A stretch of 5,218 nt of DNA from the NCBI GenBank assembly GCA_026193735.1, contig JAPHUJ010000016.1, positions 1 to 5,218 on the forward strand, in the 5' to 3' direction. Below are positions 1 through 5,218 of the stretch, in pieces. The position numbers and the translations under genes were made by a program. This DNA comes from Sulfurovum sp. (GTDB taxonomy: Bacteria > Campylobacterota > Campylobacteria > Campylobacterales > Sulfurovaceae). Within the stretch, counting starts at the first letter, position 1. Each line of letters starts with the position of its first letter. The notes under the pieces were generated by a model, which saw only the letters and a list, made by a program, of their open reading frames with translations, made no database searches and had not been told where the DNA came from.

Positions 1-318
1 CTGTTTGATGTAGTGGTACTGGATCCACCCAGTTTTGCAAGGTCGAAAAAACACACCTTTTCTGTGGCAAAAGACTATGTAAAACTGCTTAAAGAGGCTA
101 TACAGATAACAAACAAAGGTGGTGTCATAGTCGCATCGACGAATTATGCCAATTTTAACATGGAAAAATTTAAAGAGTTTATAGACAAAGCATTTAAAGA
201 GCTGGGTCGAAAGTATAAGATCGAACATACTTTCTCGTTACCTAAAGATTTTAAAGTGATGGAAAAATTTATAGAGGGTAATTATCTCAAGGTAGTGTTT
301 ATTAGAAAAGTATCATAG
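1..318 (+). CDS. Class I SAM-dependent rRNA methyltransferase, RlmI-like (C-terminal part, 5' truncated)
   Basis: The frame is open from base 1 and ends at TAG 316-318, giving 105 visible residues; the true start lies upstream of the window. The first residues read LFDVVVLDPPSFARSKK. DPPSF after a hydrophobic strand is motif IV of Rossmann-fold methyltransferases of the RlmI/YwbD family (COG1092), which methylate cytosine in 23S rRNA. Downstream there is GGVIVASTNYANF (a beta strand followed by the asparagine-containing segment usual in this family) and a final FKVMEKFIEGNYLKVVFIRK, close to the 'P...YLKxxxL' ending of the family. Family members are near 390 residues, so roughly the last quarter is seen; the PUA domain and the SAM-binding motif I are outside the window. 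The family assignment is good, but the exact rRNA target cannot be told. No clear terminator follows the stop. Confidence 0.85.
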   Translation: MFDVVVLDPPSFARSKKHTFSVAKDYVKLLKEAIQITNKGGVIVASTNYANFNMEKFKEFIDKAFKELGRKYKIEHTFSLPKDFKVMEKFIEGNYLKVVFIRKVS

Positions 319-379
319 GTTTATAACATCATAGTAGCCTATTCGATATTTAAGTAAAGAGTATGAAGAATTTAGCTTT

Positions 380-410
380 TTGACTTTATCTTAATGCTAT
401 TATATATAAT
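380..410 (+). promoter_or_regulatory. Candidate sigma-70 promoter of the diguanylate cyclase gene
   Basis: TTGACT at 380-385 resembles a -35 box and TATAAT at 405-410 is a perfect -10 box, with a 19-bp spacer; TATATA at 403-408 would give a 17-bp spacer. Transcription would start near 416-418, about 50 nt before the ATG at 470. The region is very AT-rich, so box matches come easily, but the TTGACT/TATAAT pair is the best in the gap. The transcription start has not been observed. Confidence 0.45.
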
Positions 411-414
411 AAGA

Positions 415-437
415 ATATTAATAATTATTATTAATAT
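415..437. promoter_or_regulatory. Perfect 23-bp palindrome, Fur-box-like operator candidate
   Basis: The left arm ATATTAATAAT (415-425) and right arm ATTATTAATAT (427-437) are exact reverse complements around a single central T at 426. The core at 419-433 matches, base for base, the consensus TAATAATnATTATTA known to me as the iron-loaded Fur box of Helicobacter pylori. It lies just downstream of the candidate -10 box, over the expected transcription start, a position where a bound dimer would block initiation. Fur as the ligand is an inference from the consensus; another dimeric repressor is possible, and an A/T-only palindrome in an AT-rich gap carries some chance risk. Confidence 0.5.
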
Positions 438-458
438 AGTTTTGTATTATATTTGATT

Positions 459-464
459 GGGGGA
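459..464 (+). promoter_or_regulatory. Ribosome binding site of the diguanylate cyclase
   Basis: GGGGGA sits 5 bases before the ATG at 470 in an otherwise A/T-only stretch. It fixes the start chosen for the cyclase, which also opens directly into a signal peptide. Confidence 0.7.
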
Positions 465-469
465 TAAAG

Positions 470-2161
470 ATGCAAAAATTTTTATTTTTCTTATTTTTTT
501 CTTTTATGTCAATTATCTATGCAGATGTACCTTTAAAAGCTGTTGACCTGTCTGTTAGTAACCATGCGATTGGTCAATGCTTACTTGAATATGAAGACCC
601 AACGGCCAATATGACAATATCAGAGATACGTCATCTCCCTTCTAATGCCTTTATTCCTCTAAATAAAGCAGTTGCAAGCCATCCCTTTACAGGTTCAGCA
701 TTTTGGTATCGCTTTAAAGTAGAAAATAAGGAAAATAGACCTTTATCCAGACTCATTGTTTTTGAACCGGCTTGGCTTGATTCAGTTAACATTACTGTTG
801 TTTCAAAAGATGGACAATTACAAAGTGAACAGGGTGGTAATACCTATCCTTATTCAAAAAGATCAATAGATCATTATCTCATTAATTTTAGACATCTCTT
901 TGAACCAGGTATTTCTACTGTATTTGTACAGGTGAAAACACGAGATCCTTTTATTGTGTCCATATCAATTATGAAAGAGACATCATTTTTAGCAGAACAG
1001 GTTCATACATCACTGTATATCGGTTTGATCTATGGCGGTATCGCTGCTATGCTGCTCTATAATCTTTTTCTATTTTTTGGCATGAAAGCCCGATACTATG
1101 CTTATTATGTTTTATTTTTATTTGCTTTTTTTGTGATGAATGCATCTTACAACGGCTATACTTTTATGTATCTGTTTTCTAATACACCTACAGTACAGAA
1201 CTGGGCACAGTCAATATCGATCTACTTTTTTAGTTTTACTGCACTGCTTTTTGCAAGGTCATTTTTAAACCTTGAAAAATACCATTACACACTTTATATC
1301 ATCACAACGTATCTTATATATTTTATTGTTGGTATTGCAGTACTTTCAGCTATGTTCGGTGGCTATCGTTATCATGTTATACTTGCTATTGTATTTATCA
1401 TGTTGATTAGTATATATTTATTTGTCATGGCCCTATATAGCTTACTTGGAGGTAACCGCTCTGCCAGGTTCTTTCTTCTTGGCGCTGTCAGTGGTTTGGT
1501 AGGTGCTTGTATCACTGCTTTGACGGTGATGTCTTTTATCCCGTATACTTATATGACATACAAGGCAAGTGATTTTGGCATGTACATAGATGTTATTCTG
1601 TTATCTATGTCACTGGCTGATCGTATGAAGATCACACAAGAAAAAAAGATCATAGCAGAAAAAGAAGCAAAAACAGATATCTTGACAGGTTTATTTAACC
1701 GTAGGGCTTATGATAAGATCTCTAAAATGGAATACAAGAGAATTTTACGTCATCATAGGACATTATCTGTCATTATGTTTGATGTTGATCACTTTAAACA
1801 AGTCAATGATACCTATGGACATGACGTAGGAGACATTGTATTGAAAAGTATAGCAGCTATTACAAAAGGAATTATTAGAGACTATGATTATGCTTTTAGA
1901 ATGGGAGGTGATGAGTTTTTACTTTTATTACCTGAGACAAATGAAAAAAAAGCCTTGCATTTAGCTGAACGCATTAGAAGAAACATAGAACATCAAAAGT
2001 TAGAAGAGGATAATAAACTCTTTTTTACCGCCAGTTTTGGTATTGCACAATATATACGAGAGGACAGAAGTATAGAAAGTATTGCAAGACGGGCAGATAT
2101 GGCACTTTATCAAGCTAAAAAAGCCGGTAGAAATAGAGTTGAGATATCTGCTAGTATGTGA
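470..2161 (+). CDS. Membrane diguanylate cyclase, 7TMR-DISM sensor with GGDEF domain
   Basis: Predicted to make cyclic di-GMP from two GTP at the inner membrane in response to a periplasmic or membrane signal. Residues 1-18 form a signal peptide (cleavage likely IYA|D). Residues about 25-170 fit a 7TMR-DISMED2 periplasmic beta-sandwich (FWYRFKVEN around 79-87). Seven hydrophobic helices follow at about 182-203, 208-228, 243-264, 273-297, 300-326, 331-357 and 366-384 (7TMR-DISM_7TM). A short charged linker helix (385-401) leads to the GGDEF domain at about 402-560, beginning TDILTGLFNRR. Catalytic features are intact: FDVDHFK with D438 as the first metal ligand, N446 and D447 for substrate, and GGDEF at 479-483. 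RDYD at 470-473, five residues before GGDEF, is a complete inhibitory I-site, so product feedback is expected. There is no EAL or HD-GYP domain. The gene seems monocistronic, with its own promoter, a Fur-box-like palindrome and a terminator. The ligand of the sensor is unknown. Confidence 0.93.
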   Translation: MQKFLFFLFFSFMSIIYADVPLKAVDLSVSNHAIGQCLLEYEDPTANMTISEIRHLPSNAFIPLNKAVASHPFTGSAFWYRFKVENKENRPLSRLIVFEPAWLDSVNITVVSKDGQLQSEQGGNTYPYSKRSIDHYLINFRHLFEPGISTVFVQVKTRDPFIVSISIMKETSFLAEQVHTSLYIGLIYGGIAAMLLYNLFLFFGMKARYYAYYVLFLFAFFVMNASYNGYTFMYLFSNTPTVQNWAQSISIYFFSFTALLFARSFLNLEKYHYTLYIITTYLIYFIVGIAVLSAMFGGYRYHVILAIVFIMLISIYLFVMALYSLLGGNRSARFFLLGAVSGLVGACITALTVMSFIPYTYMTYKASDFGMYIDVILLSMSLADRMKITQEKKIIAEKEAKTDILTGLFNRRAYDKISKMEYKRILRHHRTLSVIMFDVDHFKQVNDTYGHDVGDIVLKSIAAITKGIIRDYDYAFRMGGDEFLLLLPETNEKKALHLAERIRRNIEHQKLEEDNKLFFTASFGIAQYIREDRSIESIARRADMALYQAKKAGRNRVEISASM

Positions 2162-2193
2162 GTGTAGAAAGAATGAAAGTTCTACACTCTTTT
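2160..2193 (+). terminator. Rho-independent terminator of the diguanylate cyclase gene
   Basis: GAGTGTAGAA (2160-2169) and TTCTACACTC (2180-2189) form a perfect 10-bp stem with a 10-nt loop, followed by TTTT (2190-2193). The stem begins inside the TGA stop codon (2159-2161) and the T-run overlaps the reversed stop codon (2192-2194) of the convergent exonuclease gene. On the minus strand the same hairpin is not followed by a T-run, so it should work mainly in the plus direction. Confidence 0.7.
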
Positions 2194-2935
2194 ACCCTTG
2201 AGTCAAATAATGATCCAAGGTAAATTCCATATCTTCATCTAGATCCAGATTAGCTCTCATCCATGTGATATAGCCTCTGTCTTCATTCACAACTTCAGCG
2301 ATCTCTCTGTCTTTGTATTTTCCAAATTTAAAGGTTTTCATCATTACGGGGGTTTGAGTGAGTTCGGCTAGTTTTTGCATAGGATTTACCCCTGCGTATC
2401 TCTCTTGTGTAAGACGTACCAGCTTTGAAAGAAGTAATTTCATCACAAGTACATCACCTATGGCATCATGTGCTTTGATGGTGATACCGATATTATCTGC
2501 TTCTGCCTGTTCTATTTGGTAGAGTTCAAGGGCATAGCGTAGGTACTGAAGTCTATGATTAGGGCTGTCAGGGAGTAAGTGTTTGGCACAGCGTAGCGTG
2601 TCTATAAGGGTATAGTTGTTTTGAAAACCTTCTTTTTCCAACATAGCCAGGTCAAAAGAGATGTTATGGGCTATGAGATAATTCTCTTTATGGTTTAATT
2701 GCAGTATTTTTAAAGCAAAATCGGTTTCATCATAAAGTCCTTTGTCTGCTATGACATCAGGTGTGATGTTGTGTACTTCCATCGCTTCTATACTTATGGG
2801 TACGGGAGCTAAACATAGTTCATCAAAAATTTCGATCTCATCTTTACTATGTACGATCATAGCACCTACCTGTATGATGCGGTCTTGTTCTTGATTTCCT
2901 GTGGTTTCAGTATCGAAAAGTACGTATTTTGCCAT
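2192..2935 (-). CDS. DEDDh-family 3'-5' exonuclease with ExoX-like C-terminal domain
   Basis: Predicted to remove nucleotides from DNA 3' ends with two metal ions, in repair or proofreading in the cytoplasm. The DnaQ-like exonuclease fold covers about residues 3-172. Exo I is FDTET with D8 and E10. Exo II is AHNISFD with D95. Exo III is HDAIGD with H156 and D161, and the H-x4-D spacing marks the DEDDh subgroup. All catalytic residues are present. Residues about 196-244 (FKFGKYKDREIAEV, then YITWM) fit the small ExoX-like C-terminal domain, whose 'FGKYKG' core is recognisable although a D replaces the usual G. At 247 residues it is a stand-alone enzyme and not a polymerase III subunit with a clamp motif; calling it dnaQ would be too specific, so no symbol is given. 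The start is supported by AAGGAA (2946-2941 in the minus direction) 5 bases upstream of the ATG. It is convergent with the cyclase and divergent from psd. Confidence 0.88.
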   Translation of the reverse strand: MAKYVLFDTETTGNQEQDRIIQVGAMIVHSKDEIEIFDELCLAPVPISIEAMEVHNITPDVIADKGLYDETDFALKILQLNHKENYLIAHNISFDLAMLEKEGFQNNYTLIDTLRCAKHLLPDSPNHRLQYLRYALELYQIEQAEADNIGITIKAHDAIGDVLVMKLLLSKLVRLTQERYAGVNPMQKLAELTQTPVMMKTFKFGKYKDREIAEVVNEDRGYITWMRANLDLDEDMEFTLDHYLTQG

Positions 2936-2972
2936 GAAGATTCCTTAATATATATTGAAAAGATAGTATCGT

Positions 2973-3000
2973 ATTTTAGATAATAACCACAAACTCTCAA
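2973..3000 (-). promoter_or_regulatory. Candidate promoter of the exonuclease gene
   Basis: Read on the minus strand, TTGAGA (3000-2995) and TAAAAT (2978-2973) are separated by 16 bp, about 40 bases ahead of the ATG. It lies back to back with the psd promoter. Only sequence resemblance supports it. Confidence 0.3.
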
Positions 3001-3007
3001 TGACAAA

Positions 3008-3016
3008 TGATATAAT
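3008..3016 (+). promoter_or_regulatory. Extended -10 promoter of the psd operon
   Basis: TGATATAAT is a perfect TATAAT (3011-3016) preceded by the extended -10 TGn. No good -35 box is found 17 bp upstream, which fits an extended -10 promoter. Transcription would start near 3023, giving a leader of about 24 nt that contains the ribosome site AGGGA (about 3037-3041). Confidence 0.55.
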
Positions 3017-3046
3017 GTTATTTATATTTATTTAACAGGGAACATA

Positions 3047-3862
3047 ATGGCTAAACACTTTACTTCTATCCTTTCTAGCGGTTTTGGAAAATTCGCCTCT
3101 AAAGAATTTCCATCATCCGTCCAAAACTTTATCAATGCAGGTTATGTCAAACTTATGGGGCTTGATATGAGTGAGTTTAGAGAGCCTAGTACCTATCCGA
3201 CACTTAACAAACTCTTCACAAGAGCTTTTGAAACACCTAGAGCTTTACCCGACGATCAAGATGCACTTATCTCTGGTGTTGATGCACTTATCACAGATGC
3301 CGGTACTATCAAAGAGGGTAAAGCCTATCAGATAAAAGGGATGAGCTACAGTATAGAGAAGCTTTTTGGTGAGTACCATAAAGATGCAGTTACTAAAGTA
3401 GAGGGAGGGGAGTTTATCAATTTCTACCTTTCCCCTAAAGATTATCATCGTTATCATATGCCAATGCGTCTAAAAGTGAATTCATTGACACATATCCCAG
3501 GAAAACACTATCCGGTCAATTTTCCACTGCTTCGTAATAAACATGATCTCTTCATTGAAAATGAGCGAGTCATAATTGAATGTGAAGATGTAAAGGGTAG
3601 AGCACAGGTACTTGTCCTTGTTGCTGCACTCAATGTAGGTCAAATGGTTGTTACATTTGAAGAAAAAGTGAGAACGAACTCAGAAATAAGAGAACCGGTT
3701 CATTATGAGTATGAGGATCTATGGGTGGAAAGAGGAGATTTTTATGGTTGGTTTGAAATGGGTTCTACCATCTTGACTTTCTCAGAAAAAGGAAGTATCT
3801 TTCCAGAAGTAGCTATAAACCAAAAAGTAAAATTTACTGATGTTTTAGGTAAAGTACTCTAA
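3047..3862 (+). CDS. psd: Phosphatidylserine decarboxylase proenzyme
   Basis: Converts phosphatidylserine to phosphatidylethanolamine plus CO2, the last step of PE synthesis, at the inner membrane. It is a pyruvoyl enzyme made as a proenzyme that cuts itself. The cleavage motif is GST at 239-241 in FEMGSTILTF. Cleavage between G239 and S240 gives a beta chain of 239 residues and an alpha chain of 32 residues with S240 turned into the pyruvoyl group. YLSPKDYHRYHMP (127-139) is the hallmark histidine segment; H137 corresponds by position to the E. coli catalytic His147, and H134 to His144. D79 in SGVDALITDAG is the likely triad aspartate, though the usual SPxDG context is changed here to SGVDA. 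Length, 271 residues, suits the short enzymes of Campylobacterota rather than the 322 of E. coli. It is the first gene of a probable operon; its stop codon touches the ribosome site of the next gene. Confidence 0.95.
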   Translation: MAKHFTSILSSGFGKFASKEFPSSVQNFINAGYVKLMGLDMSEFREPSTYPTLNKLFTRAFETPRALPDDQDALISGVDALITDAGTIKEGKAYQIKGMSYSIEKLFGEYHKDAVTKVEGGEFINFYLSPKDYHRYHMPMRLKVNSLTHIPGKHYPVNFPLLRNKHDLFIENERVIIECEDVKGRAQVLVLVAALNVGQMVVTFEEKVRTNSEIREPVHYEYEDLWVERGDFYGWFEMGSTILTFSEKGSIFPEVAINQKVKFTDVLGKVL

Positions 3863-3867
3863 AGGGG
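3861..3867 (+). promoter_or_regulatory. Ribosome binding site overlapping the psd stop codon
   Basis: AAAGGGG at 3861-3867 begins within the psd TAA (3860-3862) and lies 5 bases before the ATG at 3873. This suggests the two genes are translated from one message, possibly with coupling. Confidence 0.65.
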
Positions 3868-3872
3868 ATCTT

Positions 3873-4793
3873 ATGCAAATTAAAGAAATAGAAGAATACG
3901 CACAGATACGTACAAAAGCAAGAGCTTATTTATGCTACATTATGGGTCGAAACATCTCTCAAAGCATGGGAAGTGGCAATCTAGACACGGTACTCTCTAA
4001 ATTAAAAGACCTAAAACAGTCTATTTCTAAAGCTGAAGTTATTTATGCTTTAGACAGTAATGGAAAGCAGATCACAGATAATATCTCTGATACGAAGAAT
4101 CTAAGCGGCATCGGCAAAGGTGACGATAGAAGTGACAGAGCATATTATTATCGTACACTTGCTGAGCATCGTTGTTCTCTTACCGATCCTTACCCATCAC
4201 TTATAAGCAATAAAATGGTAGTGACATCTTCTTTCCCGATCTATGATGAAACAGACAATCTTTTGTGTATCATCTGTGTAGACATTACACTTGAAAATAT
4301 ACTCAAAATGGTGCATCCAAGTTCTGTGGATTCCATATCTGGCACAATAAGTAAAATAACATATACGGCATTTTCTCTGGCACTTTCAGCGGTAGCACTT
4401 TTACTTTTTGTGAAAGGTATTACCTCTTTTCTACATTTTGGACTAGATTTTTCAATTATAGAGATCAATAAGATCTTTGAAGCAACCATTCTTCTCACTC
4501 TCTCTTTGGCTATCTTTGATTTGGTTAAAGCGATATTTGAAGAAGAAGTGCTGGGTAAAGAGAAAAAACACGGTACAGGAGACACCCATCAAACAATGGT
4601 GCGTTTCTTGGGTTCTATCATTATCGCACTTTCCATTGAAGCTTTGATGCTTGTCTTTAAATTCGCACTGACAGACCCTATTAAGCTTCAGTATGCAGTG
4701 TATCTTATAACGGGTGTCTCCTTACTTCTTATAAGTCTTTCTTTGTATATGAAGTTTAGTCGCCCAGAGTCAAAAAATACAAAGCAAAAATAA
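3873..4793 (+). CDS. Cache/PDC-like sensor domain protein with four C-terminal membrane helices
   Basis: I do not recognise a characterised gene. Residues about 5-147 look like a single Cache (PDC) ligand-sensing domain: VIYALDSNGKQITD (57-70), DRSDRAYYYRTL (85-96, the 'R-x-x-YY' Cache signature) and VVTSSFPIYDETDNLLCIICVDI (116-138). Four hydrophobic helices follow at about 164-187, 199-221, 244-266 and 273-294, joined by a charged loop EEEVLGKEKKHGTGDTHQ near 223-240 and ending in a lysine-rich tail. There is no signal peptide and no membrane helix before the Cache part, no HAMP, kinase, GGDEF or methyl-accepting domain. Cysteines occur only at 21, 101, 132 and 135, the last two as CIIC. 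Its ATG is 10 bases after psd, with a strong ribosome site, so it is probably co-transcribed with psd. A role as a membrane-anchored sensor is inferred; the ligand and output are unknown. Confidence 0.75.
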   Translation: MQIKEIEEYAQIRTKARAYLCYIMGRNISQSMGSGNLDTVLSKLKDLKQSISKAEVIYALDSNGKQITDNISDTKNLSGIGKGDDRSDRAYYYRTLAEHRCSLTDPYPSLISNKMVVTSSFPIYDETDNLLCIICVDITLENILKMVHPSSVDSISGTISKITYTAFSLALSAVALLLFVKGITSFLHFGLDFSIIEINKIFEATILLTLSLAIFDLVKAIFEEEVLGKEKKHGTGDTHQTMVRFLGSIIIALSIEALMLVFKFALTDPIKLQYAVYLITGVSLLLISLSLYMKFSRPESKNTKQK

Positions 4794-4816
4794 ATGCAAT
4801 GTAATCGTAGTGTTAA

Positions 4817-5218
4817 ATGTTGAATCGTACAAAAGAACTCATTATTTTTGATATGGATGGTACATTGGTCAATAGTTCTTTGACCATTGCCAATGCCATC
4901 AACTATGTACGTCAAAACTTAGGCTTTGAGCCTATGACACAAGAGTATATTCTTTCAAAGGTCAATGACCATACCATAAATCCTGCACAGACCTTTTATC
5001 ATGCGAAGACATTTGAACCAGACCATGAGAGATGGTTTTCTGAGTATTATACGAAAAATCATGAAAATGAACTTGTACTTTATGAGGGTATCAAGGAAAT
5101 GCTTGAAAGTCTTAAAGACAAAGGACATACCTTGGCAGTCGCTACAAATGCCTATCGAGGCTCTACCATTGAGTCACTCACACACTTAGATGTCTATGAT
5201 CTCTTCGATACCATCGCA
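4817..5218 (+). CDS. HAD-superfamily phosphatase, Gph-like (N-terminal part, 3' truncated)
   Basis: An open frame of 134 codons runs off the window end. It begins MLNRTKELIIFDMDGTLVNS, where FDMDGT is HAD motif I, with D12 the likely nucleophile and D14 the general acid/base. A helical C1-type cap follows at about 20-85, then LYEGIKEMLESLKDKGHTLAVATNAYRGSTIESL, where T110-N111 is motif II, and the 'DLFD' turn typical of phosphoglycolate phosphatase-like members. Motifs III and IV (Lys and the acidic pair) lie beyond the window. Such enzymes hydrolyse small phosphate esters; the substrate cannot be named. The start is fixed by an in-frame TAA at 4814-4816 immediately before the ATG; TTG at 4820 is a less likely alternative. 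No clear Shine-Dalgarno sequence is seen. It follows the Cache-like gene by 23 bases with no terminator, so it is likely in the psd transcript. Confidence 0.88.
   Translation, partial: MLNRTKELIIFDMDGTLVNSSLTIANAINYVRQNLGFEPMTQEYILSKVNDHTINPAQTFYHAKTFEPDHERWFSEYYTKNHENELVLYEGIKEMLESLKDKGHTLAVATNAYRGSTIESLTHLDVYDLFDTIA

Noticed and set aside
315..342. Possible terminator after the methyltransferase (ATAGG / CCTAT)
   Set aside because: The stem is only 5 bp with an 18-nt loop and no T-run, too weak to call.
319..469. Small RNA or riboswitch in the 151-bp gap before the cyclase
   Set aside because: No GC-rich stem, c-di-GMP riboswitch core or terminator is seen; the only structure is the A/T palindrome, better read as a DNA operator.
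3245..3457. Minus-strand open frame of 70 codons inside psd
   Set aside because: It is antisense to a well-conserved psd region, has no recognisable motif, and looks like a chance frame.
4241..4585. Minus-strand open frame of 114 codons inside the Cache-like gene
   Set aside because: It is the reverse of a membrane-protein coding region, serine- and lysine-rich with no domain. The plus frame has a good ribosome site and recognisable motifs.
4688..4915. Minus-strand open frame spanning the gap before the HAD gene
   Set aside because: It overlaps two plausible plus-strand genes, covers HAD motif I in antisense, and shows no known feature.
5001..5189. Plus-strand open frame of 62 codons near the window end
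   Set aside because: It lies in another frame within the HAD phosphatase, whose own frame is continuous and carries conserved motifs.

Overview
The window looks like a piece of chromosome from a member of the Campylobacterota (Epsilonproteobacteria), perhaps near Sulfurovum or Sulfurimonas. This rests on low G+C content, short AT-rich gaps, a compact phosphatidylserine decarboxylase of the short type, and a 7TMR-DISM diguanylate cyclase. The taxonomic call is an inference from style, not from a marker gene. I see no tRNA, rRNA, CRISPR array, insertion sequence or prophage gene.

Layout: (1) 1-318, the 3' end of a SAM-dependent rRNA methyltransferase of the RlmI type, cut by the window start. 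(2) 319-469, an AT-rich gap holding a candidate sigma-70 promoter and a perfect 23-bp palindrome that contains an exact match to the Fur box described for Helicobacter pylori. (3) 470-2161, a membrane diguanylate cyclase with signal peptide, periplasmic DISMED2-like domain, seven membrane helices and an intact GGDEF domain, followed by a hairpin terminator. (4) 2192-2935 on the minus strand, a DEDDh 3'-5' exonuclease with an ExoX-like C-terminal domain, convergent with the cyclase. (5) 2936-3046, a short divergent promoter region. (6) 3047 to the end on the plus strand, a likely operon: phosphatidylserine decarboxylase (psd), a Cache/PDC-like domain protein with four C-terminal membrane helices, and the 5' part of a HAD phosphatase that runs off the window.

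Most of the genes are housekeeping or signalling genes without an obvious shared pathway. Two things deserve a second look. One is possible iron (Fur) control of the diguanylate cyclase, which would link metal status to c-di-GMP. The other is the inside-out architecture of the protein coupled to psd: its Cache-like domain has no preceding membrane helix and so should face the cytoplasm. It also carries all four of the protein's cysteines, two of them as CxxC. I do not see a clear new multi-gene system.
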